From contig NCGY01000009.1 of NCBI GenBank assembly GCA_002281775.1, positions 124,001 to 188,000 on the forward strand: a DNA stretch of 64,000 nt, written 5' to 3'. Positions 48,440 to 60,400 of the stretch are shown one piece after another (the first letter of the stretch is position 1; each line of letters begins with the position of its first letter). The notes beneath the pieces were generated by a model, which did not search any database, was not told the DNA's origin, and worked only from the letters and a program-made list of their open reading frames with translations. The DNA comes from Hydrogenophilales bacterium 16-64-46 (GTDB lineage Bacteria > Pseudomonadota > Gammaproteobacteria > Burkholderiales > Thiobacillaceae). The translations under genes were made by a program, and so were the position numbers.

Positions 48440-50023
48440 ATGATGACTGTACGCAAAAAACTGCTGGCGCTTGCCGTGAGTGCCGCCTGTACCGGCCCGG
48501 CCTGGGCTGCCGACGACGACCGTGCGCGCGTGGAAATGCTGCACGAGACCACGCTCAACCTGATCCAGCTGCTGGTGGAGCAGGGCGTGTTGAAGCAGGA
48601 CGCCGCCGACGCCATGCTCGCCAAGGCCAAACAGCAGGCCGCCGAAAAAGTGGCGCAGCAGCAGGCCGCAGAGACGCAGGCGGAGAAGGGCGTGGTGCGC
48701 GTCACCTACGTACCGGAAACCGTCAAGCGCGAAATCCGCGAGCAGGTACGGCAGGAAGTCGTCGCGCAGGCCAAGCTGGAACGCTGGGGCGATGTCAACG
48801 CCGTGCCGGAATGGCTGGATCGGCTGAAGTGGGAGGGGGACATCCGCGTGCGCTACCAGGGCGACTTTTTCGCTGGGAGCAACGCGCCCGAATCTGCGTT
48901 CCAGGCCATCGGCCAGGACATCGACAACACGCTCGAAGATCGCCACCGCGAGCGCCTGCGCCTGCGCCTGGGACTCAACGCCAACGTCGGCCCCGGCATC
49001 GATGCCGGCGTGCGCCTCACCACCGGCAATACCTCCGACCCGGTCTCGACCAACCAGACGCTCGGCAACACCGGCAACAAGTACACCGTGGTGCTCGACC
49101 GCGCCTTCCTTAAGCTGCGTCCCATCGATGATCTGACGCTGTGGGGGGGCCGCCTGCCCAACCCCTTCTTCTCGACCGATCTGGTGTGGGACGACGACCT
49201 CAACTTTGAAGGTGCGGCGGCAAGCTATGCACCCGGCGCGCTCGACCCGCAACGCATAGTCAAGCCCTTCTTCACCGCAGGGGTCTTCCCCTTGCAGGAA
49301 ATCGAGGAAAACGCGAGCACGCAGGCGAAGGACAAGTGGCTGTTCGGCGCGCAGGCGGGCGTGGAATGGGTGCCCAGCACGCGCATGCGTCTCAAGGTGG
49401 GTGCGGCCTACTACCAGTACGAGAACATTGCCGCGACCCTCAACCCGGTACCCTCAGCGGGACTTCTCGGGGACGAGATCAGTCCGCAAAGCCGCCAGAA
49501 AGGCAATTCGCTGTTCGTCTTCGACAGCGACGCGAACAACGACGCTACGACGGGCGACAATCTCTTCGGTCTGGCGTCCGATTTCCGCGTCGGCGCGCTC
49601 TCCGTCGTCGCCGACTTCGCCGATTTCTATCCGATCCATGTCATCGCCAGCTTCGACTGGGCGCACAACTTCGGTTTCGATCAGGGCGACATCCTGACGC
49701 GTACCGGGCAGAGTCTCGACGAAGAAGTCGACGGCTACCAGGCCAGGCTGACCATCGGCCACCCCAAGTTCACCTACCTCGAAGACAACGAATGGCAGGC
49801 CTTCGTCGGCTATCGCTACCTGGAACGCGACGCCGTGCTCGACGCCTTCACCGATTCGGACTTCCATCTTGGCGGCACCAACCACAAAGGCTATTTCATC
49901 GGCGGCTCGTACGCGCTGATGAAGAACACCTGGCTCACCGCCAAGTGGATGTCGTCCGACGAAATCAGCGGCCTGCCCCTGTCCATCGACGTCTTCCAGC
50001 TTGATCTCAATGCCAAGTTCTAG
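48440..50023 (+). CDS. Putative outer-membrane porin with coiled-coil N-terminus
   Basis: 527 residues. Signal peptide (1-22, ending PAWA), a helical segment (about 30-110: TTLNLIQLLVEQGVLKQDAA, then Ala/Gln/Lys-rich coiled coil) and a beta-barrel with alternating aromatic strands (LKWEGDIRVRYQGDFFAG onward). The layout corresponds to the putative-porin family. It resembles phosphate porins OprO/OprP only in having an N-terminal coil, so phosphate selectivity is a guess from context. Fourth gene of the ExbB operon. Confidence 0.85.
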   Translation: MMTVRKKLLALAVSAACTGPAWAADDDRARVEMLHETTLNLIQLLVEQGVLKQDAADAMLAKAKQQAAEKVAQQQAAETQAEKGVVRVTYVPETVKREIREQVRQEVVAQAKLERWGDVNAVPEWLDRLKWEGDIRVRYQGDFFAGSNAPESAFQAIGQDIDNTLEDRHRERLRLRLGLNANVGPGIDAGVRLTTGNTSDPVSTNQTLGNTGNKYTVVLDRAFLKLRPIDDLTLWGGRLPNPFFSTDLVWDDDLNFEGAAASYAPGALDPQRIVKPFFTAGVFPLQEIEENASTQAKDKWLFGAQAGVEWVPSTRMRLKVGAAYYQYENIAATLNPVPSAGLLGDEISPQSRQKGNSLFVFDSDANNDATTGDNLFGLASDFRVGALSVVADFADFYPIHVIASFDWAHNFGFDQGDILTRTGQSLDEEVDGYQARLTIGHPKFTYLEDNEWQAFVGYRYLERDAVLDAFTDSDFHLGGTNHKGYFIGGSYALMKNTWLTAKWMSSDEISGLPLSIDVFQLDLNAKF

Positions 50024-50819
50024 ATTGCTGATCCTGTTGCTGGCGATGTTGCCCGGGCTGGTGACGGCGCAGCCGCTGGCCGACGGCGAACTGGGCTGGC
50101 TGGTCACGGAATCCGACGAGCGTCCGCCGCGCGAGGCGCGCCTGCGGCCTCCGCCCGAGCGTTTTGTGCTGATCTCCAAAGACGGCAATTTCGTGTTGCC
50201 TCTGGAAGCACGCGGCAACGAGGCGAAGCTGATGGACGCCGCGCGGCACGGCGACATCGAGGCCGTGCGCGCGCTGCTCAAGGCCGGGGCCAGCCCCAAC
50301 ATCGGCGACTACTGGCGCGACACGCCGCTGGTCGAGGCGGCACGGCAGGACAATCTTGAACTCGCGCAAATCCTGCTCGACGCCGGCGCGGCGCCGGATA
50401 CAAAGGGCCGGGGCTACACGCCGATGGGGCTGGCGGCAAAGAATGGCAACGTGCGGCTGGTCGAAATGCTGCTGCGCTACGCTGCCAATCCCGACCGCAA
50501 GAGCGACGACGGCGACACCCCCGCCCACGCCGCTGCGCGCATGGGCAAGCCCGGTGTGATCGCTGCCCTGGCCAAGTCGCGCCCCGACTGGCGGTTGTTC
50601 GACCGAGACGGCCTGTCGCCGCTCGCCGTGGCGGCCGCCAATGGCCAGCTTGCCGCTGCCGAGGCGCTGGCGCGCGCCGGCGCGCCGCTGGAGTGGGGCG
50701 ACAAAAAATTCCATCCGCCGCTGTGGTGGGCGTTCTCGGTGGCCGACCTCGACATGGCGCGGCTACTGGTCAAGCTCGGGGCCGACCCCGGCCAATTGCC
50801 TGTGGAGACTCTGCAATGA
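50010..50819 (+). CDS. Exported ankyrin-repeat protein
   Basis: 269 residues. Signal peptide MPSSRLLILLLAMLPGLVTA, then ankyrin repeats from about residue 70: NEAKLMDAARHGDIEAVRAL, DTPLVEAARQDNLELAQILL, YTPMGLAAKNGNVRLVEMLL, DTPAHAAARMGKPGVIAAL, and so on (about six). It overlaps the porin stop by 14 nt. ATG 50010 is chosen over TTG 50001 because the signal peptide follows it. Ankyrins bind partner proteins; the partner here may be the TonB system or porin. Confidence 0.88.
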   Translation: MPSSRLLILLLAMLPGLVTAQPLADGELGWLVTESDERPPREARLRPPPERFVLISKDGNFVLPLEARGNEAKLMDAARHGDIEAVRALLKAGASPNIGDYWRDTPLVEAARQDNLELAQILLDAGAAPDTKGRGYTPMGLAAKNGNVRLVEMLLRYAANPDRKSDDGDTPAHAAARMGKPGVIAALAKSRPDWRLFDRDGLSPLAVAAANGQLAAAEALARAGAPLEWGDKKFHPPLWWAFSVADLDMARLLVKLGADPGQLPVETLQ

Positions 50820-51466
50820 CACGCTTTCTTTTGATCGGCCTGCTCGCCGCAAGCGCCGCTATGCCCCTCCAGGCCGCCGACGAGAGCCGCGAACGGCAGA
50901 TGCTCCGCCGCATGCAGCAGCAGATGCAGCAGGTGGAACAGGCGCGTGCGCTGGCCGAACAGGACAAGGCCGCGGCGCTCGCCGACAAGGACAAGCTCGA
51001 ACGCGAACTCGACCAGGCGAAGGCGGCCGGGCGCAAGCTCGCACGCGAGCGCGCCGCGCGCAGCCGCGCCGAAGGCGCGCTGAAGGCCGCGCAGGGCGAA
51101 ATCGAGGTGCTCAAGTCAACCCTCGCTGCCACGGAAGCGAAGCTCGCCGACAGCCAGGCAACACTCCAGACCACGGTGCAGACGCTGGCGCAGACCGAAT
51201 CGGCAAAGAAGCAGACCGAATCGCGACTCGCCGGTACGCGGCAGGACCTCGGCCAGTGTCGCAGCCACAACGGCCGGCTCTACACACTGAGCCGCGAGAT
51301 GATGACGAAATACCGCGACAAGACCTGCCAGGACGCGCTGGCGCAGGCCGAGCCGTTCACCGGGCTGAAGCGGGTGGAAGTGGAAAACCTGCTGGAAACC
51401 TGGCGCGATGCGGCTGACCGCGAACGTCTGTTGGCGCGCGAGACGGCTGTCACGCCACCGAGGTAG
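50816..51466 (+). CDS. Exported coiled-coil protein
   Basis: 216 residues, ATGA overlap with the ankyrin gene. Signal peptide MTRFLLIGLLAASAAMPLQA, then an almost continuous Lys/Glu/Ala coiled coil (about 25-150) and a short Cys-containing end (GQCRSHNGRLYTLSREMMTK, KTCQDALAQAEPFTGLK). Family not recognised. Last gene of the operon; probably a periplasmic structural partner of the porin or TonB. Confidence 0.82.
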   Translation: MTRFLLIGLLAASAAMPLQAADESRERQMLRRMQQQMQQVEQARALAEQDKAAALADKDKLERELDQAKAAGRKLARERAARSRAEGALKAAQGEIEVLKSTLAATEAKLADSQATLQTTVQTLAQTESAKKQTESRLAGTRQDLGQCRSHNGRLYTLSREMMTKYRDKTCQDALAQAEPFTGLKRVEVENLLETWRDAADRERLLARETAVTPPR

Positions 51467-51529
51467 CGCGGAAAGCCAATTTGGCGCTAGTCTTCGCGAG
51501 CGGAATTTCCAACTCCACAGGGACATAAC

Positions 51530-51805
51530 ATGCCTAAATCGCCTTCAGACGAATACCTCGAAAAAGCCAGCAAGCTCTCCAAGGTCCAGACCGAGCGCCT
51601 GCTCTCGCGTTCGCGCGGCAAGCTCATGCGGCGGATGCTCGACAAGGAGCTGACACCGCTGGAAGCGGTGGCGATCCAGCTCCAGATCGAGGACGAAGAC
51701 CTCGCCGAGTGGCGCGAGCGCATGGCCGAGATTCAGCAGCGGGAAGCGGAAAAAGCCGCCAAAGCGGCTGAAAAAGCCGAAAAGAAAAGCAAGTCGACTA
51801 AATGA
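51530..51805 (+). CDS. Small charged conserved-type protein
   Basis: 91 residues, cytoplasmic. Middle part RLLSRSRGKLMRRMLDKELT looks like a short helical domain, followed by a Glu/Lys/Ala coiled tail ending KKSKSTK. Codon use matches the neighbours and an ACAGGGACAT ribosome-like site precedes ATG 51530. Function unknown. It lies between the ExbB operon and clpS. Confidence 0.7.
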   Translation: MPKSPSDEYLEKASKLSKVQTERLLSRSRGKLMRRMLDKELTPLEAVAIQLQIEDEDLAEWRERMAEIQQREAEKAAKAAEKAEKKSKSTK

Positions 51806-51812
51806 TTGTCCC

Positions 51813-51834
51813 GCCCACGGCGTCCGCCGTGGGC
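51813..51834 (+). terminator. Hairpin after the 91-residue gene
   Basis: GCCCACGGC/GCCGTGGGC with loop GTCC, followed by ATTCC. Perfect stem but no T run; probably a weak terminator. Confidence 0.5.
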
Positions 51835-51942
51835 ATTCCGGGCCGGATTTCGCCGCTGCCCGCCTTGGCCCCACTCCCAGCGGGCTTGATAATTCCTCCG
51901 GTGCCCTCAAAATAAGGCCAGTAATTCAGGCTTATTCCGGCT

Positions 51943-52251
51943 ATGGCAACCAAGCGAGAAAGCAATACCCTACTGGAACCGGTTGCAACCCGGGCGAAAC
52001 CGCCACCTCTGTACAAGGTGCTGTTGCTGAACGACGACTACACGCCGATGGAATTCGTCGTGCACGTCCTGAAAAAGTTTTTCGGCATCGACCAAGAACG
52101 GGCGACACAGATCATGCTCAAAGTGCATACTGAAGGTGTCGGGGTGTGTGGGGTGTACCCGCGCGACATCGCCCACACCAAGGTCGAACAGGTGGTGGAT
52201 TTCGCGCGGCAGCATCAGCATCCGCTGCAATGTACGATGGAGGAGAGTTAG
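51943..52251 (+). CDS. clpS: ClpS adaptor for ClpAP
   Basis: 102 residues. ClpS delivers N-degron proteins to ClpA. Conserved core [40 protein letters not shown] and [20 protein letters not shown]; the NDD and H of the substrate pocket are present. clpA follows immediately and its ribosome site lies within clpS. Confidence 0.97.
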   Translation: MATKRESNTLLEPVATRAKPPPLYKVLLLNDDYTPMEFVVHVLKKFFGIDQERATQIMLKVHTEGVGVCGVYPRDIAHTKVEQVVDFARQHQHPLQCTMEES

Positions 52252-54510
<2,259 letters not shown>

Positions 54511-54614
54511 ACGTGCCATTCAGCCAGTAGGCAAACTGGCCGTTATCCCCTGATAAGCGTGCGGCCGCCCGGTGGGTGGTCGTACGTTCGTCATGAACGA
54601 TAGGGGACATCATC

Positions 54615-55220
54615 ATGCAGCATCGACTGAAGCAGGCCGCGCTCGTGGCCTTGATTGCACTCTCGCCCACCCTGGCTGCGGCGGCCGAGCCGGCTCCGCT
54701 GTCCGGCGACGACCTGGCCAGCATCGGCGAGCGCATCCGCCAGACCGGTGAAAAACTGCGCGCCGACCTGAAGGAAGCGCGCGCCAGGCTGGAAGCGCAA
54801 AAGGCCCGCGAGGCCGAAGCCCGCAAGCGGGAACTGGAAGAACAGCGTGCCCACGCCGAAGCCCAGCAGCGCGAGGCGGAAGCCGCCCGTGAAGCCAAGA
54901 CCGCCCGGGCCGAGCAGCTGGCCTTGCGGCAGAAGCAGCTGGAAGCCGCAAGGCAGGAGCGCGAACGCGAAGTAGCCCTGACCGCCCAGGCGGAACGCGA
55001 GGAACAGGCGGCGCGGGCCCGTGCCGCGGCTGCGCTGGCCGCAATCCGGAATTCTGATGAAATCAGTGCATTTGACGAGGACGACCCGGCGGTCGCGGTA
55101 GCCGAGGTGGCGAGCCCGAAACCGGTCGGCGCGGGCGCGCCTCCGTCGGGCACGGCGCGTGCACTGGAAGACGCACGCCGTCAGACCGGCGTCCGTGCCT
55201 TTGCCGACGGCGTACGCTGA
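54615..55220 (+). CDS. Exported coiled-coil protein
   Basis: 201 residues. Signal peptide MQHRLKQAALVALIALSPTL, then a long Glu/Arg/Ala coiled coil (about 45-145) and an acidic, Pro-rich end. No domain recognised. It is similar in style, but not obviously in sequence, to the coiled-coil protein ending the ExbB operon. No ribosome site better than GGGGACATCATC. Confidence 0.75.
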   Translation: MQHRLKQAALVALIALSPTLAAAAEPAPLSGDDLASIGERIRQTGEKLRADLKEARARLEAQKAREAEARKRELEEQRAHAEAQQREAEAAREAKTARAEQLALRQKQLEAARQEREREVALTAQAEREEQAARARAAAALAAIRNSDEISAFDEDDPAVAVAEVASPKPVGAGAPPSGTARALEDARRQTGVRAFADGVR

Positions 55221-55229
55221 TCCGGCAAC

Positions 55230-55260
55230 CGCCCCGCGAGTCGTCGACTGACGGGGCGGC
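55230..55260 (+). terminator. GC-rich hairpin downstream of the coiled-coil gene
   Basis: CCGCCCCG (55230-55237) / CGGGGCGG (55253-55260) with a 15-nt loop that itself contains GTCGTCGAC. No T tract follows on the plus strand. Confidence 0.4.
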
Positions 55261-55268
55261 AGGCAATA

Positions 55269-55295
55269 AAAAAGCGGCGCCACCGAGCGCCGCTG
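55269..55295 (-). terminator. Minus-strand intrinsic terminator without known gene
   Basis: Read on the minus strand: AGCGGCGC, 6-nt loop, GCGCCGCT, then TTTTTT. This is a good terminator, but no minus-strand gene is seen between here and the end of the window. Confidence 0.7.
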
Positions 55296-55603
55296 AAACC
55301 CGGTGTGGCAGGAGGAGGAGCGCCTGGGGTCAAACCCCGTACCGGGACTGTCTACAAGGGAAACCTACCTGGCCCGTCCGGCCCGCCGAGGCCGGCATGA
55401 ATCAGGTATTGAATCAAATTACGACGCTGCCGGAAAAATCTTGAGTCCCGCACGCCTGATACAAGCGTACTGCTTCTGGCGGGGTTTCGCCGCAACAAAA
55501 ACGTCCCGGTAAACGTGGCACAATCGTGCCAGGCGGTCGTGTTGCCGTTGCCTGGAACGCAATTTGCCTGTGATCCCGAACCTTGACCTGACTCTCTAGC
55601 AAC
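55296..55603. other. Gene-less stretch upstream of manC
   Basis: About 300 bp with no supported ORF. It contains a small hairpin GGGGTCAAACCCC near 55327 and must hold the manC promoter, which I cannot place. A minus-strand RNA ending at 55269 could originate here. Confidence 0.4.
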
Positions 55604-57025
55604 ATGACCTCGATCCATCCCGTGATTCTCTCCGGCGGCTCCGGTACCCGCCTCTGGCCCCTGTCCCGCGCGGCGCTGCCGAAGCAGCTTCTGCCCCTGG
55701 CCAGCGACCGCAGCCTGTTGCAGGATACCGTCGACCGCCTGACGACGATGCCGGAAATTGCCGCGCCGCTGATGGTGGCGAACGTCGAGCACCGTTTCAT
55801 GATCGCCGAGCAGATGCGCGAAATCGGCGTTGAGCCACGCGCCATCGTCTTGGAACCGGTCGGGCGCAACACCGCCCCGGCGATTGCCGTCGCGGCGCTG
55901 TTGCTGAGCCGTGACGATCCCGACGCCCTGATGCTGGTGCTGCCGGCCGACCATCTCATCGGCGACATCGCGGCCTTCCACGAGGCCATCCGCGTGGCCG
56001 CCGAGGCCGCGAAGAACGGCCATCTGACCACCTTCGGCATCGTCGCCGCCACCGCGGAAACCGGTTACGGCTATATCCGGCAAGGCTCGCCCCTGGGCGA
56101 CACGCCTGGCGCGAGCCGGGTCGCGGCCTTCGTCGAAAAACCCGATCTCGCCACCGCTCAGGCCTACGTCGCCGCCGGCGACTACTACTGGAACAGCGGC
56201 ATGTTCCTGTTCCGTGCATCGGATTTCCTCACCGAGCTCGGCAAGCTGCGTCCCGACATCCTAGACGCCAGCCGGGCGGCACTCGACGTCGCCAAAAACG
56301 ACCTCGACTTCGTACGCCTCGACCCGGCCGCCTTCGAGGCCTGCCCCTCGGAATCGATCGACTACGCCGTGATGGAGAAGACCGGCTGCGCCGCCGTGGT
56401 GCCGGCCGACATCGCCTGGAACGACATTGGGGCCTGGTCGGCCCTGTGGGAAGTGGCGCAGAAAGATGCGTCCGGCAACGCCACGCGTGGCGACGTCATG
56501 CTGGAAAACGCCCGCAACAACTTCGTGCGCGCCGAAACCCGCATGGTCGCCGCGCTCGGCGTGGACAACCTTGTCATCGTCGAAACTGCCGACGTGGTGC
56601 TGGTGGCGAACAAGGACCAGGTGCAGGACGTGAAAAAGCTCGTCGACCGCCTGAAAGCTGAAAAGCGCTGCGAGCATCTGATCCACAAGCAGGTCTACCG
56701 GCCCTGGGGCTGGTATGAAGGTATCGACGACGGCGAACGCTTCCAGGTCAAGCGCATCATGGTCAAACCGGGCGAAAAGCTCAGCCTGCAGATGCACCAT
56801 CACCGCGCCGAACACTGGATCGTCGTCTCCGGCACGGCACGCGTCACCTGCGGCGAAGAGATCCTGCTGCTGACCGAAAACCAGTCGACCTATATTCCGC
56901 TCGGCACCTCGCACCGCCTGGAAAACCCCGGCAAGATCGATCTGCACATGATCGAAGTGCAGTCGGGGTCGTACCTGGGCGAGGATGACATCGTGCGTTT
57001 CGAGGATATTTATCAGCGCAGCTGA
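55604..57025 (+). CDS. manC: Mannose-1-P guanylyltransferase / mannose-6-P isomerase
   Basis: 473 residues, bifunctional type II enzyme. N-terminal nucleotidyltransferase (IHPVILSGGSGTRLWPLSR, PKQLLPL, the FVEKPD motif, YYWNSGMFLFRA) makes GDP-mannose. C-terminal cupin isomerase (about 350-473: RPWGWYEGIDDGERFQVKRI, KLSLQMHHHRAEHWIVVSGT) has the metal-binding histidines. GDP-mannose feeds exopolysaccharide and O-antigen. Exosortase systems usually accompany exopolysaccharide loci, which fits the rest of the island. Confidence 0.95.
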   Translation: MTSIHPVILSGGSGTRLWPLSRAALPKQLLPLASDRSLLQDTVDRLTTMPEIAAPLMVANVEHRFMIAEQMREIGVEPRAIVLEPVGRNTAPAIAVAALLLSRDDPDALMLVLPADHLIGDIAAFHEAIRVAAEAAKNGHLTTFGIVAATAETGYGYIRQGSPLGDTPGASRVAAFVEKPDLATAQAYVAAGDYYWNSGMFLFRASDFLTELGKLRPDILDASRAALDVAKNDLDFVRLDPAAFEACPSESIDYAVMEKTGCAAVVPADIAWNDIGAWSALWEVAQKDASGNATRGDVMLENARNNFVRAETRMVAALGVDNLVIVETADVVLVANKDQVQDVKKLVDRLKAEKRCEHLIHKQVYRPWGWYEGIDDGERFQVKRIMVKPGEKLSLQMHHHRAEHWIVVSGTARVTCGEEILLLTENQSTYIPLGTSHRLENPGKIDLHMIEVQSGSYLGEDDIVRFEDIYQRS

Positions 57026-57142
57026 GGATAGGGGCCAGGATTCAGGGGGCAGGGGGGTGCGGCTGCGCCGCGTTTCAAGAATTCATGGGACGCGGCACAG
57101 CCAGACCACACCAGCGATCATAAAAATTTCACGCGCCGCAGA

Positions 57143-57172
57143 TTGACAATCCAAAAACTGCGGGCGTAGAGT
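57143..57172 (+). promoter_or_regulatory. Sigma-70 promoter of the RHS gene
   Basis: TTGACA (57143-57148), 18 bp, TAGAGT (57167-57172). Start near 57179 gives a ~245-nt leader containing a CCCTCG/CGAGGG hairpin (57236-57254) and the heptamer repeat. No riboswitch consensus recognised in the leader. Confidence 0.6.
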
Positions 57173-57322
57173 CTGCCCACAAGAATTGCACACGGATGCG
57201 ATTCGCGCCGACACAAAAATACCAACCCGGCTGTCCCCTCGCAAAAAACGAGGGCAAGCGGAGAACAACACAGTAGTCAAACCATCGTCTCCGGGGAGAA
57301 GACGCATGAACTACGCTGTTGC

Positions 57323-57399
57323 CGTCTCACGTCTCACGTCTCACGTCTCACGTCTCACGTCTCACGTCTCACGTCTCACGTCTCACGTCTCACGTCTCG
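57323..57399 (+). repeat. 7-bp tandem repeat, 10 perfect copies plus one variant
   Basis: CGTCTCA repeated ten times without error (57323-57392), followed by CGTCTCG. It ends 25 bp before the likely start codon of the RHS gene. Seven is not a multiple of three, so each gained or lost copy shifts any reading frame that runs through. Confidence 0.98.
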
Positions 57400-57424
57400 G
57401 GGAATGCCTGTGCGGGAGAGCGGC

Positions 57425-60400
57425 GTGCGTAAGCTCGCTGTTTTCCTGCTTGCCTGCGCAGCCGCGAACCTCCATGCCGCCACGGTCCCCGGTGCCATTC
57501 CCGGCAACTTCGGTGTAAGCGAAACCGGTGCCGCCACCTACAGCATTCCCCTCGCGGTGCCGCCAGGCACCGCAGGCATGGAACCCAGGCTCTCGCTGAA
57601 CTATTCCAGCCAGAGCGGAAACGGTATCGCCGGCGTCGGCTGGTCGCTGGGCGGGCTCACAGCCATCACCCGCTGCGCGCAAACCATCGTCCACGACGGC
57701 CAGACACGCGGCGTGCAGCTCGACGCCAACGACCGCTTCTGCCTCGACGGCCAGCGCCTGGTCCTGACCACCGGTTCCAGCTACGGCGCGGTAGACGCCG
57801 AATACCGCACCGAAATCGAATCCTTCAGCAAAATCGTGTCTGTCGGCGGCAGCGCGGGCGATCCGCAATACTTCAAAGCCTGGACCAAGGCCGGGCAGAT
57901 CGTCGAATTCGGCAACACCGAAGACGCGCGCGTCGAAGCCCAGGGCAAGACCCTGGCCGCCAGCTGGGCCGTCAACAAGATCAGCGACACCCTCGGCAAC
58001 ACCATCGTCTTCACCTATACGGAAGACAACCCCAACGGCGAACACCGTATCGCGCGCATCGATTACACCGGTAACGAAACGGTAGGCGTCTCGCCCCACA
58101 ACGCGGTGGAATTCGAATACGAAACGCGGCCCGACCCAAGCTCAGGATTCCTCGCCGGCTCCTTGAGCAGCCAGACCCAGCGGCTGGTGCGCGTGCAGAC
58201 TCTTGCGCAGGGGGCTGCGGTCATGGATTACCTGCTGGCTTACGAAACAGGCACCACCACCGGCCGATCCCGGCTGACGAGCCTGACCCAATGCGCGGCC
58301 AATGGCGATTGCCTGAATCCGACGACGTTTGCGTGGCAGGAGGGGGAAGTCGGCCTGGATTCCACTGTAAGCACGGGGATATCCAGCGAAAATTTTCAAT
58401 ACACCCATGCGATGGATGTAAATGGTGACGGAATTACAGACTTGATTTATCCCAATGGGGATAGTTGGAAAGTTCGCTTTGGCGGTGCGGCAGGACTAGG
58501 CGATGAAATGAATACGATGGTTTCCAGTGCGGGTTACGAGTATGCCCGTCCCCTAGACTATGACGCAGATGGTCGCGGCGACTTGCTGGTACCGTACGCA
58601 AACGGCCATTGGCATTTAATGCGTGGAACAGGTGATTGGGTGTTCCCTTTCGATATCCCGGTAGACACAGGGATCAGCGATGCCGGCAAGGCGTATTACC
58701 CCCAAGTTCTGGACTTGAACGGTGACGGCATACCAGACTTGGCGCAAGTGATTTCTGAAAAATGGCACTATACCCTTGGGACGGGGCTGAGGTTTGCGGC
58801 GCAAGTGATCAACACCAATTTCAATGCAATAAATTATGTGGACTATGGACGGGTAGGGGAATTTGATGGTGATGGACTGCGTGATCTGTTCATACCGGGT
58901 TTTGAACGGCACATAGCAAGCCTCTATAACGAGCCGGGTTTGTGGCAGGCGAACGATTGGCACGTTCTAGACACCCAAAACTCGGGGGCTGCATTGAAGC
59001 TGGTTGATGCAGATACCAACAGGCCGCAAATCATTCCAGGGATACATTATTCGACGCCAGGGCTGGCTTGGTGGAGCATCCGCAAGAATGGACACGTGAC
59101 TGACTTCTCGGGAGATGGGTTGTCTGATTTGCTCACCATTCAAAGCCAATATCAAGGAAATTCTAGCGGTGATTATTACTATAATGGATACGTCTATACG
59201 CCCTACTGGCTGGCATGCATAAACAAAGGTGGTGAATTTGATGATGCGGGTTGTGTTTATTTATTCCCTTGGAGTGCGGAACAGATATTACTGCCGGTAG
59301 ACCTCAATGCTGACGGTATTCCTGACCACAAGGTCATGGATTACACGAACAACTGGTCGATTGATGTTTTCTCGACAGGTAATGCTTCGCCGGCATCGCT
59401 GGCCGTTAAGTATGGCGACCCTGCGAATGCAACCGAGCAGGGTTACAAGGACAATCCACTGGTCGGAGATTTCAACGGGGACGGGCTTCAGGATTTGATG
59501 TTGTCTGATGGGAATGTATGGAACTATCGTGGGCATAAGGGTGCCGTCCCCGACCTCCTCCTAACCCTCACCGACGGCCACGGTGCTGCCCGCAGCATCA
59601 GCTACAAACCCCTCACCGACCCTGCCGTCTACACCAAGGGCAGCGGAGCTGCGTACCCGGAACAGGATCTCCAGGCGGCGCTGTACGTCGTCAGCGAAAC
59701 CGCCGCCGACGACGGTGTGGGCGGGCAGTTCCGCAATGCCTATCGTTACGAAGGCGCGCGCACCCATCTCACCGGGCGCGGCTTCCTCGGTTTCCGGGTG
59801 CTGGAGCAAACCGACCTGCAAACCGGCCTCGTCACCCGCAGCGAATACAGCCAGACCTTCCCCCACATCGGCCAGCCGCTGCTCGTCACCCGCACCAGCG
59901 CCGGCGGCGTTGAACTTGCCCGCGCCGAGAACACCCTCGACAGCAAGCTGCTCAATGACGGCAAGACGCATTTCTCCTTCGTCGCCTACAGCAAGGAACA
60001 GGGCAAGGACCTGAACGGTGCCGAACTACCTTCGACCGAAACCTGGAACACCTACGGCGACGACTGGGGCAATCTCACCCAGGTCATCAGCCAGACCTCG
60101 GACGGCTTCCGCACGCAGACCGACAATACCTACGCTAACGACGAATCGAAATGGCACCTTGGCCGCCTCACCCGCGCCAGCGTGGCCCACACCGCCAACG
60201 GCCAGACGCTCACCCGCGTGTCGGCCTTCGAGTACCACCCCGACACCGGCCTGTTGACCCGCGAGATCGTCGAGCCCGACCAGCCGCAGCTCCGGCTCGA
60301 CACCGCTTATGTCCACGACGCCTTCGGCAACCGCAAGACCGTCACCGTCAGTTCCCCCGCCACAGGTACCGCAGCCATCACGGCGCGCACCACCACGACC

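Noticed and set aside
57026..57305. c-di-GMP riboswitch in the RHS leader
   Set aside because: The conserved GEMM elements are absent; only a simple hairpin is seen.
57323..57399. CRISPR array
   Set aside because: Units of 7 bp without spacers; a simple tandem repeat. No cas genes in the window.
57186..57518. 110-codon ORF through the heptamer tract (VSRLTSH repeats)
   Set aside because: The repeated peptide is forced by the 7-bp tandem repeat; no independent sign of a gene. Kept only as part of the phase-variation idea.
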